64,000 nt of DNA, taken from contig CAJVGD010000005.1 in assembly GCA_910890315.1 (NCBI GenBank), positions 744,001-808,000 on the forward strand. Direction: 5' to 3'. The stretch comes from Serendipita indica DSM 11827 (lineage: Eukaryota; Basidiomycota; Agaricomycetes; Sebacinales; Serendipitaceae). Below the pieces are notes generated by a model. That model was given only the letters and a program-made list of their open reading frames with translations. It did not search any database and was not told the DNA's origin. The position numbers were made by a program, and so were the translations under genes. Shown here piece after piece: positions 43,888 through 57,626 of this stretch (positions are counted from its first letter, which is position 1; each line of letters begins with the position of its first letter).

Positions 43888-46481
43888 TCAGACAGACTTG
43901 CCCGGCACCCACTCGTCGTCGTCTTCAGACGAGTCGGGTGGGCTCTGGGCACCATCGTCCATCATAATCTGTCTCGCCGACTTGCGCGCCGCTGCTGTTC
44001 TTCGACGAATAGTACCCGTTGCAGAGAATGAAACGGGGATAGAGCTCGACATTGCCTTTCCATTGGAAGCAAAGCTTGCGGCAGCAGCAGCAGTGGCAAT
44101 CGCCTTGGATGATGCCGTCGTCGAAGATTTCCGAGCTGTAATTGTGGCCTGGGGGTCATAGGAGACCATGTGCAGATCATCCGAGTCGCTTCCACCATGG
44201 CTGGAGTAACGATTCCCCGTGTTGGGATTGGCGGAGAGAATGGACGCCGTGACATCGTCTGACAATGTCGTGTTCATCTGCTGAGGTACGATGTAGCCTG
44301 TTCCAGCAGCCATTTGTTTGCGCGCGTTGGCCGAGCTCGAGCCAGCTTGCTCTTCGTAAATCTTACGGAGAGCCTCGTACTGGATCTTGTCATGCTCCGC
44401 CTGCGTGAGGAAGGGCTACAGGATGTCAGTATTTACCCACAACTGGTAGTAAAAGATGCACCTTCTTCTCCTCATCACTCATCTCCCTCCAGGTCTGCGC
44501 TGCCAGCACGCTCTGCCTGGTCGTCTCCGTCTCCCCACCAAATACTTCTTCTACGAGACGAGGATCACTGCGAATTTTGGCCAAGAACATGAAATAGGCA
44601 GAAAGGGGCTTCTTGGGGGCATTTGGATCTTTGATGTTTGCCCGTCGTGAGAGCCCCGCCTTGCGCTGTGCCGCACGAAACTTATTCTCGCGCTTGATAT
44701 CGTTTGGTGTGAGCGTGCGCTGCCATGCGACGAGTCGCTGCTCGCGCAGCTGCTTCTCAATCTGCACGCGTCGCTTCAGGTCCTGCGGACGCCTATCAGA
44801 AACAGGAGGACAGGCCAAGAAATAAGAGTGCATACCTCCTTTTCCGCAGCTGTAAGCGTCTTGTACAACTGACCAGCCTCTTTGGCAGCCTGGGCGACGT
44901 TGAGCTTGTCGTGTGGGTGGCGTGTCTTGTGGTCCTGGAGCCAGTCGGCGAAATAGACCTGCCACATTGAAGGCGCTTGTTTGGGAGGTCGAAGCTCGGA
45001 CTTGATGGGGATATCTACCAAATGGTCAGGGATATTGATCGAGCGACTCTATCACAACCGAGCCGAGGCCTCGTCGGGGACCCCAGCCCCACCGACGTCT
45101 GGCTCTTCTCTTCGCCATCGTCGGCGACCTCGTGACGGAAATCAATAGCGAGTAAACACATACCTTCGTCACGTTTATCGTCCGACTCGTCGCCCATCAC
45201 GCTGTTGGACAAGGTCCGCCGTCGCTTGCGTTGTCTCATTCCATCGTCGTGGCTCCGTTCGTCCATCAAAGGCGAATACTCGTCCGCGTCGGCATCCTTG
45301 GGCGACGAATCCCTCGTCGCATTCGTGCTCGTCTTTGTCGGCTTGGTGAACTGCGTCGTCTGGTTCACAAACGTGATTGGCGCGCTGCTAAACTGATGCG
45401 GGCTCGCCGACAATTGCGCGGGCGGGACTCCTCCGAATGAAGGCGTCGGTGACGTACCAGGTCCCTGATGGAAATAGATTGCCCCAACGGCCGAAGCTGA
45501 GAGTGGCGACGCCGGGGGGATGGAGGGGGAAATGGACAAGCCCCGTTCTGAAAAGTGCGGGGATCCTAGAGGAGATCCGGGCGATAGGTTGGACAGGAAG
45601 GAAGAGGACGAGAGCGAGGAAGAGGGCGTATGCCCAGATACGGATGTGGGGAAGACGGTCGAAGGCTGCGCGTAGCTAAACGACGGTGCCTGGATGTTGA
45701 GCGGGATAGATGTCGCTGTAGAGAATGGCAAGGAGGATGTAGATTCACGACGAACCGACCCTCGGCGCTGTAAGTGTTGCTGCGCTTGAGCCTGGGTGGG
45801 GTAGGCATAGCCAGGCTCGCTCTGAGAGAGCAGCATCATCTTGTTCATGTCCGGATAGAGTCCTTGATCAAACATGGAGTGGTGATGTTGCTGGTCGGCC
45901 AATGCGCCCGTCTTTGTTGGGAACGCAAAGAGCTCTGCACTGTTTGAGCTATCCAGCCCGAGCTCAAAGTCTGAAAAGCCAGAAGATGCTGGCTGGTGAA
46001 AGGATGCAAGCCCACCGCCATAATAGTTATTCAGAATGGCCTGGGGGGTCGTTGTCGTCTTGAGCGATGGCTTGGAGTGTGTGCCAGCGCTCGAAGGAAA
46101 GGATACCCCGTAGAAGGCATTCGAGGCAGTCTCTTGGAACACATTCGATGCAGACTCCCATCCAGCACCATCACCGCCCGACGTTGTCCACGAATGTCCA
46201 TTTGCGTGACGAGCGGCGGAGCCGAGCTGTGCGACGTCTGTCAGGCCCGACATACCGCCAGTAGCGGCTGATCCCGAGGTCAACGCCGCTGTCGTCGATG
46301 TCGTCGTCACTGGATCATAGATAAATTCATCGAGATCAAATACGGGTGAACTTGGCGTTGCCATCTTCTGATGTTCGGGCCCACCGCCGCTGTCGGCCTC
46401 TTGAGAACAGGTCGAGGAAAAGGAAGCTCTGTGGACACGGTAGGTCGATTGAGTATCGTAGTTTGTGGGCCAGCTGTTCAT
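43888..46481 (-). CDS. Two-HMG-box protein, putative transcription factor
   Basis: Start at the ATG at 46481 (MNSWPTNYDTQSTYRVHRAS). The N-terminal 480 residues are a Ser/Thr/Gln-rich, probably disordered activation-like region with a basic patch (RQRKRRRTLSN). A long intron (about 45000-45160) leads to the first HMG-like box, PKQAPSMWQVYFADWLQDHK..NVAQAAKEAGQLYKTLTAAEKE. After an intron with GTATGC..CAG ends, a linker DLKRRVQIEKQLREQRLVAW precedes the second box, PNAPKKPLSAYFMFLAKIRS..TWREMSDEEKK. The C-terminus is Ala-rich and ends DSSEDDDEWVPGKSV. The domain layout indicates a nuclear DNA-binding protein; the target genes are unknown. Confidence 0.8.
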
Positions 46482-46788
46482 TGCCACCGAGTGGGAATGG
46501 GATAAGCCCAGAAGCCTGGCGACGCTCAATGGGAAGCGCGCTGCAAAGGTAGCTGTGTAACGCTCTTGAGGGCGTATCCGTCAGCAACCAGTCTCTGTAA
46601 AGGACAGGTTAGGAGGGCGGCAGAAAGAGCGAGGGGGAGCGCGCGACGTGGTCGGGTTCAAAAGACGCGAGTATGATGGACAGGGCTCTGCCATTAGCTT
46701 ATATACATCGCACACGTGACGGCTATGGCGGGGGCGCCCGTCGTGCGCATCAGTTAAATGCCGCCCGCCATATTGGGTCCCCTGTGCC

Positions 46789-48386
46789 CTATACAACCTT
46801 TTCATCGTCACCCCGATCGTAAAAGTAGACGCTTTCACCGGCCTAGAGGAAAGCGAACAAGCGTGATCAGCAATACAATCTACAGCGAGCGGCGGAAGGC
46901 GAGGAGTGAATGGCAAGTGGACAATATGCTCACCTTCCACTTCTTGTGTCGTGCCATGATAGCAGCTTCGAGCGCCCTCTCTGCTGCCGCGCGCCGGTAT
47001 TCGTCCCGGTCGTGCTCTGCTTCCAATAGGGGAGTCAGATGGATCCTCGCCCACATCTTCTCGCGCTTCAGTTCCCTGTCCAGTGGAGCACGTCAGCGAC
47101 CAGTCAACAGTCAGCAAGATATCGCCGGCCAAAGGGAAACGTAATGCAGCCTCCGGGACCACCGCGATCCCCCGGGTAGCGAGACGAGAATGAAGCTGAG
47201 ACGACACAGGACACCGCAGCCGACATCGCAAAGGGCCGACTCGGCGCTGCCCCGAGCTGAGAACGCTAGCGAGGGCGTCGCATGGACCAAAAACCCTAAA
47301 GGTTCCGTACTGAAGCGGTAAAGGGCCCGCCAAAGATGGTTGTCGATATCTCTGATGGCACGATGAAGTGATATGCAGATTAGGAAGATGGATAATCCCA
47401 TCATGGCAAGCAGACTTCGCACCAATGCATCAGTCCCGGTCCTGCCTCATTTGGGCTGTCGGCCTGTTTCGCTGTGAGGCGCGTGATGAATTCGGGCGGG
47501 CGGCAGCGGTCGATCCGGGGTCCTATCGCAACTTGACAGATGCGCTCGTAATTGAGTGTCCCACGCCCATCGGGCGATTGGCCCTTGTCAGCTGGGCGAC
47601 ATATGGAACCACTACCTCGTCACCGATGATGAGAGTGGAACAGGGCCATATTGGATAGTTCCCACGACACAGAGAGAGAGAATAGGGCCTAAGGCGCTCG
47701 GCATTCGCCAGGTGTTACCAGTCCCATATCTCCTCCGGGAGCCTAATTAGCATCGCTCCTTGTCTCCACATTGTCCAATATGATCACACCAGTGTCCGAA
47801 TGCAGTGGCTTGGGCCCGCTAGCCGCCCTTAAATGAAAGGGCACAGCTCACCGACTAGGGGGTGACTGGACATATAGCTGGATTCCTGTGATTCCTGCAA
47901 TTGTGGAACCAGGAGATTGGATGGCTAGTCTCGCCCCACAAAGCATACAACCACATGATCATGATTGTGCCAGCGTTCCAGACGGGGTCCCGAAATTTCG
48001 GAACGTTGAAATTCTCCTGGCAGAGAGATAAACTCGCTTGAGATAAGCATGTGGATGACACACAAAACGACGTCGGGCACCAGCAATGTGATGCGTGGAC
48101 CAGCCGTTTGTTCCATCGAGATGAAGACCGGAGAGCAAAAGAGGATCGACCAATGCATGCCCTTTCGAAGGAGGGCTGAGATCATAAAAAGACTTTCTCA
48201 CCTACGCTCGTTTGCACCTTGACCATAGCGGTAGAACCCAAGTCCACAGAAGCCAATTGTTGCAAGGAGTAGAACGGCGCCACTCGGTCCACGATAGGGA
48301 AGACTTCGTTTGTATTTGAGGGTCTCAAAGCCTCCGGCTGGCGGTAGGTCTCTACGGCAAGCCGAAACCAAATTCAACGTGGACAT
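46789..48386 (-). CDS. Complex I subunit NDUFA13/GRIM-19 (B16.6)
   Basis: Exon 1 (48202-48386) encodes MSTLNLVSACRRDLPPAGGF, ETLKYKRSLPYRGPSGAVLL and TM GFCGLGFYRYGQGANERR. This is the conserved start of NDUFA13 (DLPPxGG, single membrane span). Exon 2 (from 47075 down to about 46939) continues ELKREKMWARIHLTPLLEAE and HDRDEYRRAAAERALEAAIM, and exon 3 ends AGESVYFYDRGDDEKVV at 46789. The subunit belongs to the membrane arm of NADH dehydrogenase. The junction in exon 1/2 is exact in frame (AG + G), but the intron between them is 1126 nt (47076-48201), whereas other introns here are about 50 nt. The second intron is about 90 nt. Confidence 0.85.
47076..48201 (-). other. 1.1 kb intron of the NDUFA13 gene
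   Basis: The donor is GTGAGA (48201 down) and the acceptor ACAG (47076). It is about 20 times longer than typical introns here. It has no long coding frame that resembles a known protein, and no terminal repeats that I can see. It may hold an old insertion or a noncoding RNA. Confidence 0.6.
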
Positions 48387-48995
48387 TGGACCATCGCGGA
48401 GACATATTTGTAGTTGTTAGAAAGATTCAGAAGAATTTGTATAAGTTGTTAATATCAAATTTGAGACAGATTACGCACTGGTTGTACGCCAGCGGCACTG
48501 TAACATGGCGAAAACGAGCAGGATCCGAATGTCAATGAGATGTACGTCTCTACAAGATGAAGAGAGTACAACTACATACTCTTCAAGTTGTTGAAGTGCT
48601 CGCCAAATTCTTTGCCAAAATGTCAAAAGGTCGAAGTTTGCTTTGTTCAACGAGTTTGCACCAATCGCATACCATCCTTTGCCGACCGACAACGTAAATG
48701 ACCAGCATATTATTGAAAATGTGCTTGATATTATACACAGAAGATACTCTCGTCGTCAGATCCGCTCTCCAGAGCGGCATTTGGCCCTGTTGACCGTTCT
48801 CAACGACCTGCCGGGCCACTCGACATCCCTGGAGCTCTCTACACGAAACAAAATGCAAAATGCAAAATCACGAGCCCATTGGTTATTGTTTTGCTCCGTC
48901 TCAGCACCAGATCCCGTCTATACTTCGGTAAAACTGCCGCATACGGACCGACTCGAGAGGCAAAGAGTTGACGCCAAACCTTGGACTCGACCACG
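48387..48995. other. Divergent intergenic region
   Basis: About 600 bp between the NDUFA13 start and the xylitol dehydrogenase start, probably both promoters. Only short frames without resemblance are present. Confidence 0.4.
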
Positions 48996-50556
48996 ATGGC
49001 AAACGCTACATACGCAGACAACAAGTCTTTCGTCCTCCGGGGCATCGAAGATGTCGTTTTCGAGGAACGCCCTGTTCCAGAGAGTGAGTGCTTCTCAACG
49101 GTCACCTGGCCACCCAGATCAAATGGCAATCGCGATATTGACCTACGCATTAGTTGGTCCTCAAGATGTTCTCGTAGAAGTCAAGAAAACCGGTAAGTCC
49201 CCTATCTATCTCTTCAGGCCAGCTCTGACTTTGTCTTGGCTAGGTATCTGTGGATCTGATGTAATCTGCGTCACGGTTACAACGAACACTACTGACCTTC
49301 GTTTAGGTTCACTATCTCGTCCATGGACGCATTGGTTCGTCATCTCCTCTTGTCCAAACCCAGCTTACGCCCGTCCAGGAGACTTTATCGTCGAGAATCC
49401 CATGGTCCTTGGCCACGAGTCGGCTGGTATTATTCACTCTGGTACGTATCCGACATTTTCCCCGCCTCTGTCTAATTTCTCCCAGTCGGATCAAAGGTGA
49501 AGCACCTCAAACCCGGCGCGCGAGTAGCCATCGAACCCGGTGCAACCTGTCGCATCTGCGGGCCATGCAAGCACGGAAAATACAATGTGAGTGTTCTTTG
49601 TTCACCTGTACCCCGCTGACACGGCATAGCTCTGCGCCGACATCGAGTTCGCTGCTACTCCTCCGTATGACGGGACCTTGACCCGCTACTACCGCGTTCC
49701 TGCTGATTTGGCTTATGAGCTTCCTGAGAATCTGAGTCTGGAGGATGGTGCCATGGTTAGCACTCACTTTCTCTCCAAATCGTCACTGACCCAACGTGTA
49801 GATGGAACCGCTCTCAGTCGGCATCCACTCCGTCTCCACACTCGCTCAGGTCAAGGCCAACCAAAATGTCGCCGTCTTTGGTGCAGGTCCGGTCGGATTG
49901 CTCTCATGGCCGTCGCAAAGGCCCTCGGCGCACGCCGCGTGATCGCCATCGACATTCAACAATCCCGTCTCGACTTTGCGAAATCCTACTCTGCCACGGA
50001 TATATTCATGCCCGGCAAGATGCAAGAAGGCGAGACCAAGATGGCCTACTCGCGACGAACCGCACAGGCCATGAAGGACCAGCTCAAGCTTGCAGACGCC
50101 GGTCCAGATGGTGTAGATGTCATCATCGAGGCGAGCGGTGCAGAAGTTTGCATCCAAATGGGCTATTGGCTCGCAAAAGCCGGTGGAACGTTTGTCCAGG
50201 TCGGAATGGGTACACCAGATGTCCAGATTCCAATCACGATGATCCTCGTCAAGGAACTTACTCTCAAGGGCTCGTTTAGGTACGACACAACTCTGTGTTA
50301 GCTCTCAAGTTGTAACCGTTGCCTAGGTATGGACCTGGCGACTATGCTCTCGCGATTGCGTTGGTCGCGCAGAACAAGATTGACCTCAAGCCCCTTGTCA
50401 CTCACCGGTATGTGCTACCGTGATTCCACTAATTAAGCACTCACACCTCGCAGCTTCAAGTTCGAAGATGCGAAGCAAGCATTCGAGACGACGCGCAAGG
50501 GCAAGAGTGAAGATGGCGTTGGTGTCATCAAGGCGATCATTTCCGGCCCAGAATAG
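48996..50556 (+). CDS. Zinc-dependent polyol dehydrogenase (xylitol/sorbitol type, MDR family)
   Basis: Starts [20 protein letters not shown]. The catalytic domain has [19 protein letters not shown] (zinc-binding Cys and His), [13 protein letters not shown] (GHE motif), and the structural zinc cysteines [15 protein letters not shown]. The coenzyme domain has [10 protein letters not shown] and [15 protein letters not shown], with Asp after the glycine motif, as for NAD-dependent enzymes. It continues [20 protein letters not shown], then [19 protein letters not shown], and ends [14 protein letters not shown]. This matches fungal xylitol dehydrogenase/sorbitol dehydrogenase in pentose catabolism. 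Introns are numerous and short, including 49085-49154 and one after CGSD. Complete by length (about 375 aa). Confidence 0.9.
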
Positions 50557-50687
50557 ATCAAGTGCAAAGTGTCCATTGAGTTGTAGATCGATAAACGTGA
50601 AATACCATGAAAGTACATATACAAACTGGACCAAAGCAAAGATTGGAAAGAAAAATGAGATCACACAATGTCAATTAGCCCAAGTCA

Positions 50688-52438
50688 TCATCCCCACCCA
50701 TCCCACCGACCAAATCGTCTAAACTCCTCCACTTGGCACGTCATCCCGTCTACACGCTGCGCGTCGCTGTTCCGTCGCCTCGATGGCTCGCTCCGTCTTC
50801 GTAATTCCTCCTGACGAGATTGAGGGCTTTGAGAGCTTCCTCCCGCAGCCGAACCTGTATCTGTTCGGCGTGGATACTTGCTCTGGGGAGCCCTCTGATA
50901 TGGCTCTGGTGTACCAGATCTTTCTGGCTCCTCAATACTCTTGGGCAACGACAGACGATACCAACCACCTGTGTAGGTGAGCGCAACGAGTTGGTATTCC
51001 GGTGGAGGGGGCGACTTTGGATGGGATCGTGTTGGGGACGTTGGTGATTGAGCCCCTCGACGATCAATAGATGTTCGAAGTGGCGATCCAGGAACGCTTG
51101 CGCGTCCTCTACCTTTATTTCCGTGTACAGAGGGCAAAGGTGTGGCCGTCTTGACTGGGGAGGAGTATGGGGTCGTATCCGCGGGGACCTCTATCCATCC
51201 CACTGTCCATTTCTCTTCGTCACCAGCATCTGGATGAGCTGTGCCCAAACGATTTGTTTGAGACATGGAATGAGCTACATGAGCTGGAGGCGTCGGCAAA
51301 TAATACTTTGCGTATGCTCTCTCCGAATTGAGGTAGTTATTCTGCACTGGTAAAAGGGCAGTAATATGCCTCATCAACGACAGCTGATTACTATAGAATG
51401 CGTTAGAAGGCTGACTACGCGTCGACACGGGACACTTACGTGCGCTCGAGAGAAAAGAAATGGAGGGTTCCCTTGTCACTCCATGTGCAGCATTCCTTTT
51501 CATCAGGTCGAAATGCGACACCATAGATATGTGCTTGATCTGTGCCACGACGGAATTCATGAGACTTTTGCCCAGTTTGCGCATCCCAAATTCGGACCAA
51601 AGTGCCGACCGCTGATGTAGTGGCCACATAGTGACCTGATCTTGAGACGGAAATGCTCGAGAGTGATGAAGTGTGGGCGACGATATAAGTCACGGGATCA
51701 CGGCGGATGGGGGGGACGGGGGGAGGACGCGTCGCCTTTGCGGTACCTGGAGTGTGATCCTCTGGTGGTGCAGGACATGGAGAGATGTATAAGTTGGAGA
51801 TGGCCCGTCTGTTGCCCAGGGATGACCAAGAGCGTAGCTCCAGGCGCTGTGGCGAGCGCTACCAAGCCTGGTTGAGCGATCAGTGACAGCTCTCAGCGTC
51901 TTCCAGCACAGAAACGAACCTTTCTCGTTGATTCCCGTGTCCCACTGTCGCAGCCATCTGACCGTGTCTGTAATCTCAAAGGCAATCACGCGTCTCTTGA
52001 GTGCAACAACGAGCAACCCTCGGCGACACGCGATTCCTCTCACATAGTCATTGAACTCGAGTTCAGCTACTTCCTTTCCCTGGGCATCGTCCCAGACGAT
52101 GACTTTATTCGGTGCATACCGCGGCGATCCTCCACCGCCGACGAGAAATAGGAGTGAAGTAGAGTGAAGTGGAAGGATAATAGATAGTGTGCCGCCAGTC
52201 ACCTCTAAAAAAGCGAAAACGGCGTACGAGACAACGTCAGCAGACGCTCCTAGACGCGCACTCGCACCACAAATTGCGCGTTCTTACCGCGTTTACGGAC
52301 GAGTGTCAGTGGATTTGACCTGTAGACAGCAAACCCAGACGGCGTCGAGCACGTAAAGATGTTGCAATCGGCGTCGAGGCGAACATCAATAATCTGGGTA
52401 GGGACTGTCGCACTGATAGACTGCCTTCCCAGATTCAT
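50688..52438 (-). CDS. PROPPIN WD-repeat protein (Atg18/Hsv2/WIPI-like)
   Basis: Starts MNLGRQSISATVPTQIIDVR and DCNIFTCSTPSGFAVYRSNP, the first PROPPIN blades. It continues LLFLVGGGGSPRYAPNKVIV and ELEFNDYVRGIACRRGLLVV. After an intron (about 51860-51918): GLVALATAPGATLLVIPGQQ. Then YIVAHTSSLSSISVSRSGHY, the phosphoinositide-binding FRRG (KSHEFRRGTDQAHIYGVAF), and a disordered C-terminal half ending RRFGRWDGWG. PROPPINs bind PI3P or PI(3,5)P2 in autophagy and vacuole dynamics. Between GHLQLIHLS and DPVTYIVAH the frame changes (about 51700-51790), within or near a C-rich run. No fitting intron is seen, so an indel or sequencing error is likely. The long disordered tail is unusual for this family. 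Confidence 0.8.
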
Positions 52439-52729
52439 TGAAGAGATTCAGGAATATAGATCGATTAATTACTCCCGCCTGGGAGCGTATGCGCGCCGGC
52501 TCTGGTCGTGGTCAACTCCAAGTTAGGCCGTTTAAATAATTGGCCAGGCTGGGATGATCACCGCCAATACACCCGGATCTTCGAGCAGTTTAGGTGGATT
52601 GTCATGTGTTACGCAGCCCTAATACATTCACCTTGCATTATGGGCACACAATAGGACGTCTAGAATTTGAAAAAGACTTCGCGCGAAATGTGCGGTCCAA
52701 GGGCATCCAGAGTATACAAGAGATCGTCG

Positions 52730-54284
<1,555 letters not shown>

Positions 54285-54596
54285 GGTTTGTAGTGGGGTC
54301 TGAGTGGCGGGCAAGGCACGCAAAAGGCAATTACGATCCATCGGGCCGGTAGTTACTATGGATTTACAATAGCAAGTATCATTCTCGCACAGAGGTTTCA
54401 CTGATGGGGTTTGGTCTCGTCTGCCAATGGTAATGTATAAGGGGCGCAAATAACATTAATCCACATGATATGTTGATTCGCATACGAGGCGACCAGCGTG
54501 GGTACAAGAAGAGAGGCTTGGGCAGAATGGTCAGAATGGCTGGACAGTCTCAAGGATGACAGCTTACTATTTCAGTTAATCTAGCGCTATGGTGCC

Positions 54597-55514
54597 TCAT
54601 ACAAGGCCATCGTACAAGGAGAGCGCCTATCAAGCCGGTGAGTAACGTCGTGGTTTTGTAAGAAGAGACGCCAACCTTTACGATCGTTGGATCATGCTTG
54701 CTGCCCTCGACAAACTCTTGGAACGTCAGCTTTGCGTCCTTGTCTCTGTCCATGCTCGCGAAGATCTTGTCGACTCGCTACAGGTTGGTAAGTATGCGAA
54801 CAGGGAATACAAGGGAATATTTGCCTTTTCTGCCGTGTTCTCGTCCTCTGGAAGCTGGACCATCTGGTCGGTCATCTTGTAGATTGATTGTACAATCTTG
54901 AGCATCTCATCATAGGTGATAAATCCATCGCCGTCAATATCATAGAGTTTAAAGGCCCCTAAAAATGATCAGTCCCGTGAAGAAGTTGACCCCGCGTCAC
55001 TCGGCAGTCCGTGGTGAAGCAGTGCCACCATCGATTTGGACAGGGAGGGGGCTTGCGGACGTACATTCCAGCTTTTCGTCGAGTTGACCCCGTGAAGTGA
55101 CGCTGAGTGCGCAGATAAACTCTTTGAAGTCGATGGTGCCGTTGCGGTCCTTGTCAAAGACATTGAAGACGTATTCGGCAAACTGCTCGGAATCTCCAAA
55201 GGGGAAGAACTGCTTGTAGATCTTGCTAAACTCGTTCTTGTCAAGCTGACCACTGGGGCAATCGCGCAAGAAACCCTTGTACCTGCGGAATGTCGTCAAT
55301 CCGCCGTCTGAGCAAGACAGAGATACAATCAAGACACATGGATATATGCAGGATCTGGATGGGATCGTGAGGCTTACCAGGCCTGGAGTTCCTTCTTGTC
55401 GACTGAAGAGGCGGTCAGTGGCTGAAACGTTTGTTGGACAATCTACGGACAATACGTGTTCTTCTGGAGCTCTGTAAGCTGCTCCTGAGAGAGTTTCGAC
55501 TGCGATTTACCCAT
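54597..55514 (-). CDS. NCS1: Neuronal calcium sensor 1/frequenin homologue
   Basis: Starts [20 protein letters not shown]; Gly2 with Ser6 fits N-myristoylation. Exon 2 begins [10 protein letters not shown], followed by [20 protein letters not shown] and [22 protein letters not shown]-hand loops: degenerate EF1, then [24 protein letters not shown] and [12 protein letters not shown]. The end is [14 protein letters not shown]. Length is about 190 aa, standard for the family. In yeast, Frq1 activates the PI4-kinase Pik1 at the Golgi. Introns are GT-AG except 54778-54824, whose donor is AAG|GCAAAT with a TGTAG acceptor; this is the only junction giving TAEKRVDKIF, which matches family members. Confidence 0.93.
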
Positions 55515-56428
55515 CTTGTGGCGAGTTGTGCAAAAAGGGTGGATATGGAGGGAGAAAGAGACGCGGTAAGAGGCGCTGGGACTCTGTTGGGTTACGCGTG
55601 GGCGTTGGCGAGCGGGAAATGATCGGAGAGTATTGATTATATACTTCGTTTCGAGCCGTAGCTTCGGAAGGCTCCCATGAGGGGTTTCTTACTTGGCAAG
55701 GCCGGAGATTACGACTAAGCGGGGGTGTATATATATATATATAGAGGTGATTAATAAAATATTTACTTATTGGTCATGCCCAATCCAATGCCCACCTGCC
55801 TGTGGGCCAAATCGACCGTGGGCCTTGACACTTAGCCACTGCGGTCAGCTCGTCAACGTCGCAGCGCCAAAAAGCAGGAATAATCCTGGGCAAAGTCTAA
55901 ACAATTCTTAGACGCCAGGGTCATCGTCCAGGGCAAGCCAAATCTCGATCCAAGCCTCGTTGCACGCCGCCCGCCCCGCCTTGCAATGTGCCGCCTCGCG
56001 ATCCCAGCCAACAGCGCGGACACATGTCTCCTCTGCGCCACAACAGGCCAGAGAAAGTGTAATCACGAGCTTGCAGTCTGTTCAAACAAGGCCGTCCATC
56101 GTGAGTGTCTCGTTTGTCGCTCGCCAACATGGGCTCACACCACACATCCTTTGTCCAGCCAACTGGAATTCGTATCACTACAAGAATGCTGGTGGTATAT
56201 CAACATTTCAAGGTTGTGGTTTCTGCAAGGTTTGCTCCTCGGCCTCGTCTTGCTGCGGCGCGTTTCTGACCCTGTTGTTGACAGAATGCGAAAAGGAGCG
56301 GCTATAGCGCGCCAGCCAGGACGATTCAAGACAACCCTGGATGGCCAGGATGCTGCTATCCACCTACAGAACGGTTTTATTCCTGGATTCTACCCCAGGA
56401 CTGGCCTTATGTCGCGACCTATCATCAT
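55515..56428. other. Divergent intergenic region
   Basis: About 900 bp with an AT repeat. A Cys-rich frame near 55986-56110 (MCRLAIPANSADTCLLCATT) could be an upstream exon of the next plus-strand gene, but no family is recognised. The rest shows only short frames. Confidence 0.4.
55728..55743. repeat. AT dinucleotide repeat
   Basis: A pure (TA)n tract of about 16 bp in the spacer upstream of the NCS-1 gene. Confidence 0.8.
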
Positions 56429-57626
56429 ATGGAAATACCGCCCACGGTGAGGTCCGCGCTCGATAACATGCACAAGAAATCGCGTGAGAATCAGCGTCCC
56501 TCAATCGAGATCGCCACCGGGCGGGTCAGCCAGCAACCAGTCCCCATCCCCAAAGCGAATACGGCAAATCTGTCCCAGCCACGCTCATACTCTCCCGGTG
56601 GGCTCTATTCACCTGCAACACCCGGGAGTGACCGGTCCTCTCGCCACCGTGGTTCGGTGTCTTCCAACAACTCGTCAAACTCTTCCGGCTCTCCGCCGAG
56701 TTCCACTGGTTCCAATGGTTCCAATGCATCCCGCCGCCGCGAGCATGATTTCGATGGGTCTGAACGTTCGTCTCCCATTAGTCCGATTCGTTCCAACAGC
56801 CAGGATGAACACCGACCCATCAAACCGTCGAGTGTCGGCAGTCGTCGGACCGAGTCCCCAGGTGGCAGCCCACGCGACAAGGATTCATTGATGGGCAAGC
56901 GCAGGTCGAATTCAGATCCAAAGTACCAGCAGCAACAACCACCTTCTGCGTATGACCGACAACGCGGGAGGGAGTCTCCTGCTTTACCCACGACGACGAC
57001 GCAGAAGAGGTCAAGTCCGCCTGCTTCTACCATTTCCTCAAACCATCCGTATTCGAATCCATACAGCCCAGCGTCGTCCTCAATGAAACGGTTGAATCAG
57101 ATTGCGGCCCCGTCTCCACCGCGTCAGGTCCTTCCCGCCCCGGTTCCCCGCTCGCGCGAGAACAATGATCCATCCATCTCGAGTGTCATGGCTAACATGG
57201 TCAATATGAATATCAACGGTCTCACGCCTGCCGCCCTTTCTCGCATGCAAATGGATAGCAAGCGAGGTGTCATTCCTCCCCACGTCCGCAAAGCTGGTTC
57301 AGTCGTTTCTGCAGCCTCGGGCTCTTCCTCTTCGACCAACTCGTCTGCTCGAGAAGGCACGGTCATTTCTGATGGCGCATTCACGGATTACGTGCGTTCT
57401 TTCTTATCTCTTGATTCATGCATTGACAAGATATTTCCAGCTGTCAGACGACTCTGATTTCGATCTCCAACGGCAAGCCGAAGTCGAGGCCGAGAACCTG
57501 TATCAAGAGGCCCTTCGTAAACACGAGGAGAATGAGTTTAGGGAAGCCAGGGAGTCGCTGGCAAACGCCTCTGGGTTAAATCGCCGGTACGCGATGCCCA
57601 ACGGCCCATCACGCATTCGCGTCTAG
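56429..57626 (+). CDS. Hypothetical Ser/Pro-rich protein with acidic coiled C-terminus
   Basis: The frame starts MEIPPTVRSALDNMHKKSRE; the true start could lie upstream in another exon. Most of the protein is low-complexity Ser/Pro/Asn/Gln-rich with many basic and phosphorylatable sites. An intron, 57391-57441 (GTGCGT..CAG), joins LSDDSDFDLQRQAEVEAENL and YQEALRKHEENEFREARESL, a charged helix. A short conserved-looking patch before it is SVMANMVNMNINGLTPAALS. No enzyme domain, membrane segment or signal is seen. The product is about 380 aa. Function is not recognised; regulatory scaffold is a guess. Confidence 0.6.

Noticed and set aside
47368-47658. 97-codon plus-strand frame inside the NDUFA13 intron
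   Set aside because: Considered as a nested gene, but it has no recognisable domain and a chance-like composition.
6757-48386. Functional clustering of mitochondrial genes (gatC, RCF2, TOM20, NDUFAF5, NDUFA13)
   Set aside because: They are spread over 40 kb among unrelated genes and on both strands; chance is enough to explain it.
48643-49500. Long plus-strand frame overlapping the dehydrogenase start
   Set aside because: It lacks an ATG start, has no family resemblance, and the dehydrogenase exons occupy another frame in its second half.
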